This document shows positions 43,401-49,445 of a stretch of DNA of 64,000 nt, piece by piece. The notes beneath the pieces are model-generated. The model was given only the letters and a program-made list of their open reading frames with translations. It was not told the origin of the DNA and did no database searches. Made by a program: the position numbers and the translations under genes. Location of the stretch: the NCBI RefSeq assembly GCF_023343835.1, contig NC_064449.1:1302001-1366000 (forward strand). The letters are read 5' to 3'. Position 1 is the stretch's first letter. Each line of letters starts with the position of its first letter. Source of the stretch: Lagopus muta (Eukaryota; Chordata; Aves; Galliformes; Phasianidae).

Positions 43401-44009
43401 TGTGAATATAAAGGCCTCTGAAGCAAGACAGAGAATGCAGTCTTTCCCTTACTTTGAATATTAGCGATGATGTCTCCTCCTCAAGAAAAACTGCTGGTAC
43501 TTAAGCTGCAGATTTGGGTATTTATGGACATTAGTGTGTCTGATGGAACTGACAAACTGCGGTGTGCTTACCTTCTCCCACTCCAATGGGTGAGCAGTGC
43601 TCCAGCAGACGGCAGCTACGTCTCTGAACCTGTCTGTAAGGCAGTGCAGTGTGTTGGCAGGGGTTGGGGGGTCGCAGGAGGGGGGCAGAAGAGAATCTTC
43701 TCCTCTTGCATCTGCACAAACAGCCCCAGTGCAGAAAAGACGAGCTTTGATGCTCGTCTTCTGAAGCACTGAATGTTGGACTTTTCAGGCAACCTCTGAC
43801 AGTTATCCCTGCTGAAATACAGTGAAGTTACAATGCTGTGCTGTCTCGGATGTATTTCATACAGGCATCGTGGGATCATCTATGCCTACGAGTTCTCTGT
43901 GGACCAGCTGGCTGTGGAGAGCGTCCTCCCCATCTGCCGCTCTTCCTACGACGAGGTGATGGGTTACAACTACAACATCAGCCTTGCAGTGCCCTACGAC
44001 CACATCTAG
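1320..44009 (+). CDS. FBXW8: FBXW8, F-box and WD40 repeat protein 8 (coding exons 2-11; exon 1 outside window)
   Basis: Ten exons join without a frame break into 495 residues ending in TAG at 44007-44009. The human protein is about 598 residues, so roughly 100 N-terminal residues in exon 1 are missing to the left. The F-box lies at about window residues 11-54 ([15 protein letters not shown], then [10 protein letters not shown]). Degenerate WD40 blades follow: [32 protein letters not shown] and LVCVWDQRM. The C-terminus ends in PYDHI, close to the human end. Known of the family: FBXW8 joins SKP1, CUL7 and RBX1 (CUL7 rather than CUL1 is its main cullin), acts in cytosol and at the Golgi, and has reported substrates including IRS1, cyclin D1 and GRASP65. 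The gene runs convergently into TESC. Identity is very secure; the transcription start cannot be seen. Confidence 0.96.
1425..7779 (+). other. FBXW8 intron 2
   Basis: About 6.4 kb, AT-rich with homopolymer T runs near 6820 and 6917. Apart from the CR1 copy at its 3' end I see no gene or RNA; the open frames are short and lack any recognisable domain. Confidence 0.8.
7423..7738 (-). mobile_element. CR1 LINE, 3' end with remnant of ORF2 C-terminus
   Basis: On the minus strand the element still encodes [20 protein letters not shown], then [12 protein letters not shown], the conserved C-terminus of the CR1 ORF2 reverse-transcriptase protein. It is followed by the CR1 3' untranslated sequence. 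It is 5'-truncated, as usual for CR1, so it cannot be active. It ends about 40 bp before FBXW8 exon 3. Confidence 0.92.
7780..7944 (+). CDS. FBXW8: FBXW8 exon 3 (end of F-box and linker)
   Basis: The 55 codons lie between GGTTTCCAG and GTAAAA, phase 0/0. The exon completes the F-box ([18 protein letters not shown]) and begins the helical linker ([20 protein letters not shown]). A CR1 copy on the opposite strand ends about 40 bp before the acceptor. Confidence 0.95.
7945..8546 (+). other. FBXW8 intron 3
   Basis: About 600 bases with no recognised element; plain intron. Confidence 0.8.
8547..8635 (+). CDS. FBXW8: FBXW8 exon 4 (start of WD40 region)
   Basis: The 89 nt run from CCTGTGCAG to GTGAGT. 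It encodes [15 protein letters not shown], then [15 protein letters not shown], matching the first propeller strand of human FBXW8. It ends with two bases of a Gly codon that exon 5 completes. Confidence 0.94.
12899..12927. repeat. Perfect 12-bp inverted repeat with 5-base loop
   Basis: CTTAATCAAATC at 12899-12910 is followed by the loop AGCAA and then its exact reverse complement GATTTGATTAAG at 12916-12927. Confidence 0.85.
13643..13672. repeat. (TAAA)n microsatellite
   Basis: About four to five TAAA units followed by TTATTTATTT, so the tract is partly self-complementary. Low-complexity AT-rich DNA. Confidence 0.8.
19190..19250 (+). mobile_element. CR1 LINE 3' tail fragment
   Basis: TTGGATTTGATGATCTTGAA, then TTCTCCAACCTAGATGGTTC and TGTGATTCT, match the CR1 3' terminus with its ATTCTATG-like end. 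The 5' limit is uncertain and the element may extend toward 19,050. Confidence 0.8.
21154..21311 (+). CDS. FBXW8: FBXW8 exon 5 (WD40)
   Basis: The 158 nt lie between TCTTTTCCAG and GTAAGT. The first base completes the split Gly codon, giving [17 protein letters not shown], then the conserved [17 protein letters not shown]. The WD dipeptide of this blade is intact. Confidence 0.96.
24906..24926. repeat. A(21) homopolymer followed by GAA-rich purine tract
   Basis: Twenty-one consecutive A then GGAAGAAGAAAGAAAAC. I see no retrocopy upstream of it, so it is listed as simple sequence only. Confidence 0.85.
26747..26860 (-). mobile_element. CR1 LINE 3' fragment
   Basis: AATCACAGCACCACAGAATC followed by AAAAAACCTCAGAGATGATC is the reverse complement of a CR1 3' tail. 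Old and diverged; the 5' limit may extend to about 27,000. Confidence 0.75.
27123..27319 (+). CDS. FBXW8: FBXW8 exon 6 (WD40)
   Basis: The 197 nt lie between TTTGTATGCAG and GTGAGT. It reads [18 protein letters not shown], then [18 protein letters not shown]. The usual WD at the end of this blade is WS here. It ends in phase 0 after QKL. Confidence 0.95.
27320..28317 (+). other. FBXW8 intron 6
   Basis: About 1 kb without repeats or coding signal that I can name. Confidence 0.75.
28318..28527 (+). CDS. FBXW8: FBXW8 exon 7 (WD40)
   Basis: The 70 codons are flanked by CTTTTTAG and GTATTT, phase 0/0. It contains [20 protein letters not shown] and [20 protein letters not shown], both strongly like human FBXW8. 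Confidence 0.95.
30622..30640. repeat. T(19) homopolymer
   Basis: Uninterrupted T run inside FBXW8 intron 7, followed by AAAAA. Confidence 0.85.
34636..34660. repeat. (AG)n microsatellite
   Basis: About eight AG units with one GG interruption. Short and simple. Confidence 0.85.
35067..35132. repeat. 17-bp direct repeat, 49 bp apart
   Basis: CATTATAGGATTATAAA occurs exactly at 35067-35083 and again at 35116-35132. Confidence 0.85.
37821..37948 (+). CDS. FBXW8: FBXW8 exon 8 (WD40)
   Basis: The 128 nt lie between TTTCTGCCAG and GTAGGT. It encodes [18 protein letters not shown], then [20 protein letters not shown]. The two bases at its end are completed by exon 9 as Arg. Confidence 0.95.
37949..41284 (+). 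other. FBXW8 intron 8
   Basis: About 3.3 kb. The 151-codon frame at 39870-40325 resembles nothing I know and has no coding context. No named repeat found. Confidence 0.75.
41285..41458 (+). CDS. FBXW8: FBXW8 exon 9 (WD40)
   Basis: The 174 nt lie between CTCCCTTAG and GTAACT. It contains [11 protein letters not shown], the nearly invariant [20 protein letters not shown], and [14 protein letters not shown]. It ends in phase 2. Confidence 0.96.
41459..43073 (+). other. FBXW8 intron 9
   Basis: About 1.6 kb. It contains a CR1 fragment at 42003-42180; the 3' half is GC-rich and runs into exon 10. Confidence 0.8.
42003..42180 (-). mobile_element. CR1 LINE 3' end, internally truncated
   Basis: ATAGAGTCATGGAATCACAG, the motif ATGGCCTGGGTTGCAAAGGA, and CATCCACAGCCTCCTTGGG are the same CR1 family as the copy at 7423. 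Similarity stops abruptly after CCTGTTCCAG. Confidence 0.9.
43074..43190 (+). CDS. FBXW8: FBXW8 exon 10
   Basis: The 117 nt lie between TTGTTTTCCAG and GTGAGC. It encodes [20 protein letters not shown], then an Asp-rich insert with three consecutive Asp residues. It ends in two bases of an Arg codon. Confidence 0.94.
43191..43864 (+). other. FBXW8 intron 10
   Basis: About 670 bases. It includes a perfect 9-bp hairpin at 43737-43760, a little over 100 bp before the exon 11 acceptor. Confidence 0.8.
43737..43760. repeat. Perfect 9-bp inverted repeat with 6-base loop
   Basis: AAGACGAGC, loop TTTGAT, then GCTCGTCTT. With a 2-base bulge a further CAG/CTG pair would extend the stem. Confidence 0.85.
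43865..44009 (+). CDS. FBXW8: FBXW8 exon 11 (terminal coding exon)
   Basis: Starts after TTCATACAG and reads [20 protein letters not shown], then [18 protein letters not shown], and stops at TAG 44007-44009 after PYDHI. The C-terminal length matches human FBXW8. Confidence 0.95.
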
Positions 44010-44700
44010 CTAACTCACCTGGCTCAGCACTCTGCCACATGAGAGGCCGAAGGCAGAAGGGCGACTCGGAGGGGCTGAGCACCAGCAGGACTTGTTGGCT
44101 GCAGGTGGGGAGCACTGAGCTTTAGCTGAAAACGTGGGGCTGTGAACCACAGCAGAGCAGGGCTGCCCTCAAGCTGATGCTAGAATGTGTTGTGAAGGGT
44201 CCAGAGATCCTCTGCAGAGGAGCAGGGAGACTGGAGGATGAGGGGGAACTGTGCACCTTGATGTGAACAGAAGTGTTCTGTCCTGCTGCTTGTGGGAGGA
44301 ATGCTGCAGATCCCATCCTGGCAGAGGGCATGGGCTGCTCGGGAGGCAGGAATCCTGATGGCAAACTGCTGAGATGGGAGAGAGCAGCAAGGAGGGCACA
44401 GCCTGCAGGTGCCTCTCCTGGGGGAGGAAAAATGGGATTTGGAGAAAGCACCTTGCTGAGCCCATGTGTCTGGCACTGCTTTCCTAATAATGAGCTGCTC
44501 ACTGCTCTTTGAGTGCATCAGGTTGTGTCCAGAAACAGGCAGGGGCACTGAAGATGATGGGTCTGATGAGGTGAATGTTGGCCGTGTCCGGCCTGGATGA
44601 CTGGAAACCCACAGCAAGTCACACACATAGCAATGGTTTTAAAGCAAATTATTTTTTTAATTCTCTACAATTCTAAATTAAATGTTTTCTGATTCTTTTA
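44010..44700 (+). other. FBXW8: FBXW8 3' untranslated region (end estimated)
   Basis: No further coding frame continues after the TAG. The 3' limit is placed about 20 bases after the ATTAAA at 44677-44682, just before GT-rich sequence. Confidence 0.6.
44677..44682 (+). terminator. FBXW8 polyadenylation signal (ATTAAA)
   Basis: ATTAAA lies in an AT-rich stretch about 670 bases after the stop and is followed by a GT-rich run (TATGTGTATGTGCGTGG), the usual layout of a cleavage site. Confidence 0.6.
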
Positions 44701-46657
44701 TGTGTATGTGCGTGGTTTGTGGCTTTTGTTCCCAAGTCTGTTGGGGTGAGCGGATCCCCATGCACTGAAACCACGGCCCATCACATCCCAGGTTAGCATG
44801 AGGCACTCCCCATGCTGAGCACTCTAACAGCACCAGAGGCTGTCCCCAGCTGGCAGGGACTTGGGCTGCTGACTGTCCTTGCTGCAGAGCTACATGTTGC
44901 TTCAGTGAGCGGAGGGACCAACTGGCTGCAGTGACTGCACTGACATTGCAGAGAAGCATCCATGAAGCAGAGAAGAATTTGGATGGAAGCTGTCCAGCAA
45001 GTGACAGCTGTTAGGGCACAGTAAGTTCTGGGGTTGCTCGAGCCCTGTGGCTGAGCACAGAGCTGCTGTCTTTTGTTGTTCTGCTCACCTCAGGGTTGTC
45101 ACCCCCTGCCTCCTCTCACTCAGTGTCCTTGGCTCGTTAGGAGGCTGACCTTCTTTATCTCAGCCTCATTATCTCGGGGCAGCTTTGTTCTTTCTCCATC
45201 TGCCTCTGCAAGCAGCAGCAGATAAGTTGCCTCATGCCAGTGCATGTCAGGACCTTTTCCGGGCAGCCACTTCCCCTCTCTCTCTGCACTGTGGTGACAA
45301 GGACACGTCCGTCCCTCTGCGCTGTGCCCTGACAGCTGCAGCAGTCGCTGTGCTGCTAGAAGATGGGCTTGGAGCAGTGGGGCTGGTGGTCATGGACTTG
45401 TTGAGGACCGAGCCATGCGGTCTTTGGAGGATGTGGGGTCCCCTCCAGTGGAGGAGGATTCCCCTTCCCCTCGGCTGCAGCTCCTGGCAGTGGGTTGGGG
45501 TGGGCTGGTCCTTGCAGGCTGCCGCTCCGTCACTGCGGTTGGTTCGGTGTGAACAGCAGCACCGGGTGTTCAGCCAGCATCCCTGATGCAAACGAGGGCA
45601 CCCAGCCAGAGAGCGCTGGGATGGAGCTGCATTTTTGTTTCTGCAAAGGGCTGCTGTCCCACTTTGGTGGGTTCTCATCGGTGCAGCACATGCAGCCGTG
45701 ACTGCGTGCATCCTCTGTAAGGCTGGCTGGCTGCAGTGCAGCCCGCTGCCAGTAGCTCTGAGCGGGAAGTGCTGATGCTCCAAGAAAATGTCCTGGAGAG
45801 GCAACGGCGGCTGCAGGTTGGGCTTTTTTTTTTCCCCTCAGCCTTGCAGCAATGCAGTGCTGTGCTGCAGTTCTCAGGCAGAGAAGGACAGCACACAGCT
45901 CCTGCCGGGGCACCGTGCGGTGCTGCATCTCTGTGCTGTCCCCATAGGGGAGGAGCCCACGCCTGAGCCCTGGGGCTGGGGAGCTCACCGGGCCCCACTG
46001 CTGCTGTGCCCCACTGCTGGGTGGGGAGCAGCGCCATGGCATAAGGGGAATGGGTTTGTAAGACAGAAACAAACACTTTTTTTTCCAGCTTTTCTAAAAA
46101 TAACCACTGCCCTTTTCTCCAGCTCCCTCCCTCCTGGCTCGGGCTGCCTTAGAGACAGAGATCTGCCTCGAGCCTCCGGTTATTAGTGCTGTAAATGCAG
46201 TGTTGTCTCCGTTTCCAGTGGGAACGTGTGGGGGTGGCAGCCACAAGCAGCCAGGAACCTGCGTTCCTGGGTCCCCAGATCCCACATCCCTGTGTCCCCA
46301 TGACCCTTTCCTCCTGCATCCCCCAGTCCTTGTGTCCCTGTGTCCCCCAGTCTCTGTCCCCCCTATGACCCTGTGTCCCCATGGCCCTACATTCCTACAC
46401 TCCCCAATCCCTCCACCCCCACGTCCCTGCATCCCTATGGCCCTGTGGTCCCCCCTTACCCCCCACTCCCTGTGTCCCTGTGCCCCCATTTGTGTCTTCC
46501 AGCCCCTCTGTGTCCCCACTGTCCCCATCCCAGCCGTGCTGTGGCTCTGCTCACAGTGGCAGATCTGGGGTTGATGTGCAGTCAGGCAGACGGTGCCGTA
46601 ACTTCACACAGAGCTCCATCGGGCACCGGGCAGCGGCTGGAGCATTTCTCAGCAAAG
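44701..46657. other. Convergent intergenic region between FBXW8 and TESC
   Basis: About 2 kb of GC-rich DNA between two polyadenylation signals that face each other. Long open frames on both strands (for example 45247-45804 and 45530-46072, minus) reflect base composition and have no domain that I recognise. The right part is a C-rich minisatellite. Confidence 0.75.
46265..46530. repeat. Degenerate C-rich minisatellite
   Basis: Imperfect units of about 15-25 bases built on CCCTGTGTCCCCATG-like words recur more than ten times, including CCCTGTGTCCCC, GTCCCTGTGTCCCCC and CATCCCTATGGCCCTGTG. The complementary strand is correspondingly rich in G runs. Confidence 0.85.
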
Positions 46658-46760
46658 AGTAAAAACAGAAATACCTTTTATTACAGGTAAAATACCTCTT
46701 ATGGTTCTAGAGAGCGGAACGAGGCCTTGTGGTGCTGGGAAGCCTCCGTCCTGCTCCTGG
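46658..46760 (-). other. TESC: TESC 3' untranslated region (short, end estimated)
   Basis: About 100 bases between TGA and the presumed cleavage site after the AATAAA. Confidence 0.6.
46677..46682 (-). terminator. TESC polyadenylation signal (AATAAA)
   Basis: Reads AATAAA on the minus strand (TTTATT on plus), about 80 bases after the stop codon. A perfect hexamer in otherwise GC-rich DNA. Confidence 0.7.
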
Positions 46761-46838
46761 TCAGTAGCAGTGAGCGATGGCCTCCATGGTGAGGAAGCGG
46801 ACGTGCATTTTGGTCTCGATGTCGATCCCCTTCCACAC
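46761..46838 (-). CDS. TESC: TESC exon 8 (stop codon)
   Basis: Acceptor CCCTGCAG. Encodes [20 protein letters not shown], then IAHCY and TGA at 46763-46761. The tail ends CY where human has CH. Confidence 0.96.
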   Translation of the reverse strand: MWKGIDIETKMHVRFLTMEAIAHCY

Positions 46839-49262
46839 CTGCAGGGAAGGGGTGAGCAGGGCCGGGTGCTGGCAGGCAGCAGGGAGCAGAGCGAGGCACC
46901 AACCTTCAGGAAATCCTCGAAGGTGATGCCTTCGTACACCTCATCCGGGCCCTGCGCACAGCGGGAGACGAACCCTCACAGCTGCACCCACGGCCCCTTC
47001 CAGCCCCTCTGTGCCCCCCGTGTGAACTCGCACCGTGCGGGCCATGCACGCGCTGGCCGCCTCCAGCATGGCCCCCTCCGCGATGGCACGCAGCGACTCC
47101 TTCTCCAGGTGGGGATTCCCAGACATCAGCTCATCCAGAACCTGCGGGGCAGCGGGGGCTGCGGTGGGCGGCGAGGCGGCGGCGGGGAGGAGGCGGCCCC
47201 ACTGCCCCCATACGTTACGTTTTTGTACTCCTGCAGCGTGATGATCCCGTCGTAGTCGGCGTCATACATGTGGAAGAGGACTGGGAGGGATGAGAAGGGG
47301 ATGCGGGGTCAGCGTGTGGCCCCCCCCCAGAGCGCCGCTGCCCCGCGGCACCGCCTCACATTTGAGCTTCTCCTTGCGGAAGCTCTCCAGCCGCTCCTCG
47401 TCCATGTCCATCTCGATGGGTCTGAAGTAGGACATGATGGTCAGGAAGTCCTCGAAGTTGATCTCCTCTGCCAGCCCGGCCGGCGCCTTCCGCAGGTTCC
47501 TGATGGCAGCAGAGCTACTGGGGATGGCGGCTGCAGTGCCCCAACCTGCCCTCCCTATGGGCACCATGCAGCCCCAGGGCTGCTCAGCACGGCGCCAGCG
47601 TTTCCCCAGAGCTCAGCTCCAATTTCCCTCATTCCCAGCCTGGCTCTGTCTCAACCCTCAGGGCCAGAGCTCTGCCCAACCTTCACGCAGCCCAGGCTGC
47701 ACAGGGAGCTGTGGGTGCCCCATCCCCAGCGGTGCTCATGGCTACGGATGGGCGCTGGGCAGCCTGAGCTGGTGAGAGCAACCAGCCCAGGGCAGGGGCT
47801 GGGGGCTGTAAGGTCTCTTCCATCTCAACCACACTGTGATTCTATGCTCCCCCCCTCGGGGCTGCACGTACCGCTTGTCGAAGAAGGCGTGCACGATTCG
47901 GGCCCTGATGGGGTTGAACTCGAGGTCGGGGATGGTGTCGAAGTCCTCTTTGCTGCACAGAACAAGGCAGAGAGGGCGGGAGGGGAGGGAACGCTGTGGG
48001 CAGAAATACTGGCCCGTCCTTCCAACGCGACCAGAAGAAAAGGGTTTTGCCCCATTGTGAGCTTTTGCCCTGGTTCAGAGTGGCAGCGAGCAGCGCCGTG
48101 TATCAGTGGGTGATGCTGGTGCCCAGGGTTTGGGTCCTCGGCGCACGGAGCTCTGTGCGATGCTCCAGGACGTGGGATCGCTGCTGCATTCCTCCTCCCT
48201 CCCCCTCCCCTGCAATCCGACCCCACCAGCGGACAGCCCGTACCGGATGGTCTTCCTGTTGTGGCTCAGCTGCTTGAAGCGCCGATGGAGCTGCTCGATC
48301 TGCTCCGAGGTGACTGCGGGGGGAGAGCGAGAGGTGAGGGGACACGCGGGGACACATCGGGGGCGCCCCGTCACAGCCGCACATGGGTAACGGAACGAGC
48401 ACAGCAACGGCCCGCGCTCGCTGCTGCTCCGTCTCTCTCTCTCTTTTATGATGTTTAATTAACGGCTCCATTAGTTACTGCCGTTTCCCAGCCCTGAACC
48501 CTGCGCCGCATCGATCGAGCGCTCACAGTGCCCCGCACAGGCGCTGTGCTGCCTCTCAGCTCCCCGTGGGCAGCACTGGGGGCTCCGGGGTCGCTCTGCG
48601 GTGACGGTGAGGCCCCCAACCACCCCCCATCCCACCCCCGGGATGTTGTCCGCCTGCTGCTGTTGCGATGACTGCAAACCCAAATCCCTGATGATGCTCA
48701 GAGGGGATCGCAGCCACAGTGCGATTGGACCCGCGATCGCCCGCGGGCTGCTCGAGGGTCAGCCCCGCACCTCCCGCAGCACGATGCCAAAAGAGCCGTT
48801 CTCCCCCTTTTTTCTCCCCAAACCCGGCACGGGGCAGCGCTCCGAGCCCCCCCAGCGTCCCACATCAACCCCAGGAGTCCATCAGCGCTGAAATGAAGGG
48901 GCTTTGGGGCTGCCCTCCACCTACGGCTGTTGGGCTGCGGGTGTTCCTGGGGGGGGGAAGAGAGGGGAGATGGGAAGCAGCGGCTGCAGCCCGGGGGTCC
49001 CGCTGTGCACCCCCACAGCGCTGCGCCCCCTCCGGCCCCGACCTTTCTTCTCCGTGGGACTTTTTGGAGGCGGTCCTTCCTCCCAGATCCGAGCCGCGGG
49101 GTGCAGCCAGGACCGGGAATCAGCCAACCGCCTCCCAGCCCACGGCGATGCCCCCCCTCCAGTAACACCCCCCCCCCCCCCCCCCCCCCCACTGCGCTAC
49201 TCACAGCCGGTGCGCTCCGCCAGCGCCCGCATCTCGGGGGGCACGGACTGCGCCGAGCCCAT
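46761..49262 (-). CDS. TESC: TESC, tescalcin / calcineurin B homologous protein 3 (complete)
   Basis: Eight exons join into 214 codons plus TGA, exactly the human length. The start [10 protein letters not shown] gives the N-myristoylation pattern MGxxxS, and the ATG has G at -3 and +4. EF-hand-like halves fill residues about 20-200. Only the loop at 123-134 ([12 protein letters not shown]) has a full set of Ca2+ ligands, as in the human protein. [22 protein letters not shown] and the tail [15 protein letters not shown] also match the family. Known of the family: TESC binds and helps mature the Na+/H+ exchanger NHE1, binds calcineurin A, and acts at the membrane and in the cytosol. The gene is only 2.5 kb long, with four introns under 85 bp. 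It converges with FBXW8 and has the same orientation as FBXO21. An in-frame upstream ATG is discussed separately. Confidence 0.97.
46904..46951 (-). CDS. TESC: TESC exon 7
   Basis: Sixteen codons, phase 0/0: [16 protein letters not shown], between CTGTGCGCAG and GTTGGT. This is the start of the last, non-canonical EF-hand. Confidence 0.95.
47034..47141 (-). CDS. TESC: TESC exon 6
   Basis: Thirty-six codons, phase 0/0, acceptor CCCCGCAG, donor GTGCGA. Encodes [20 protein letters not shown], then [16 protein letters not shown]. Confidence 0.95.
47219..47280 (-). CDS. TESC: TESC exon 5 (Ca2+-binding loop)
   Basis: Acceptor CCTCCCAG. Encodes [20 protein letters not shown] and then Asn, so it carries the whole canonical EF-hand loop. 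The donor is GTAACG after AAC, poor at -1 and +5, but the frame into exon 6 (VLDELMSGN) confirms the border. Confidence 0.93.
47360..47499 (-). CDS. TESC: TESC exon 4
   Basis: Acceptor GCCATCAG, donor GTGAGG. Encodes [20 protein letters not shown], then [17 protein letters not shown], and KEKLK. Confidence 0.96.
47707..47846 (+). mobile_element. CR1 LINE 3' end inside TESC intron 3
   Basis: GGGCAGCCTGAGCTGGTGAG, then AACCAGCCCAGGGCAGGGGC, and TGTGATTCTATG at the end are the CR1 3' terminus. It makes up over a third of a 372-base intron. Confidence 0.88.
47872..47952 (-). CDS. TESC: TESC exon 3
   Basis: Acceptor TGTGCAG, donor GTACGT. Encodes [20 protein letters not shown], then HAFFDK. A CR1 tail ends about 24 bases into the following intron. 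Confidence 0.95.
48244..48313 (-). CDS. TESC: TESC exon 2
   Basis: Bounded by CCCCGCAG and GTACGG. The first two bases complete Phe20; it continues [16 protein letters not shown] to IR. Confidence 0.95.
48314..49204 (-). other. TESC intron 1
   Basis: About 890 bases, CpG-rich near exon 1. It starts GTGAGTAGCGCAGT and then, on this strand, a run of 23 G. No other feature. Confidence 0.85.
49168..49190. repeat. C(23) homopolymer (G23 on the TESC strand)
   Basis: Twenty-three consecutive C on the plus strand, starting 14 bases inside TESC intron 1. On the transcribed RNA it is a G tract able in principle to form a quadruplex. Its length is a likely site of polymorphism or sequencing error. Confidence 0.85.
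49205..49262 (-). CDS. TESC: TESC exon 1 (start codon)
   Basis: Nineteen codons and one base, from ATG at 49262 to the donor GTGAGT at 49204. Encodes [19 protein letters not shown], aligning residue for residue in length with human exon 1. Confidence 0.94.
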
Positions 49263-49402
49263 CGCCCCGCCGCCGCTGTGCGCACAGGGAACCGCGCCGC
49301 CGGCAGCGCTGCGGGCGGGGAGCGCTCCGCCCAACCGGCACCGGCAGCACCGCCCCGGGACGGCGCAGCGAGGAGGGGGCGGGCATCGCTCCCCCACCCC
49401 TC

Positions 49403-49445
49403 CTCCCATCCCATCCCATCCCACCCCATCCCATCCCATCCCATA
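49403..49445. repeat. (CCCAT)n pentanucleotide microsatellite upstream of TESC
   Basis: About eight imperfect CCCAT units with one CCCAC variant. On the TESC strand the unit is ATGGG, so it places an ATG every five bases and in all three frames. Confidence 0.9.

Noticed and set aside
45247..46072. Overlapping minus-strand frames of 185 and 180 codons between FBXW8 and TESC
   Set aside because: They overlap each other in different frames, have no domain, and lie in GC-rich intergenic DNA.
46265..46530. Possible CRISPR-like spaced repeat array
   Set aside because: Units are degenerate, contiguous and C-rich without constant spacers, in a vertebrate genome. It is a minisatellite.
47268..48113. 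281-codon plus-strand frame
   Set aside because: It is antisense to TESC exons 3 and 4 and their introns, with no domain and no splice support.
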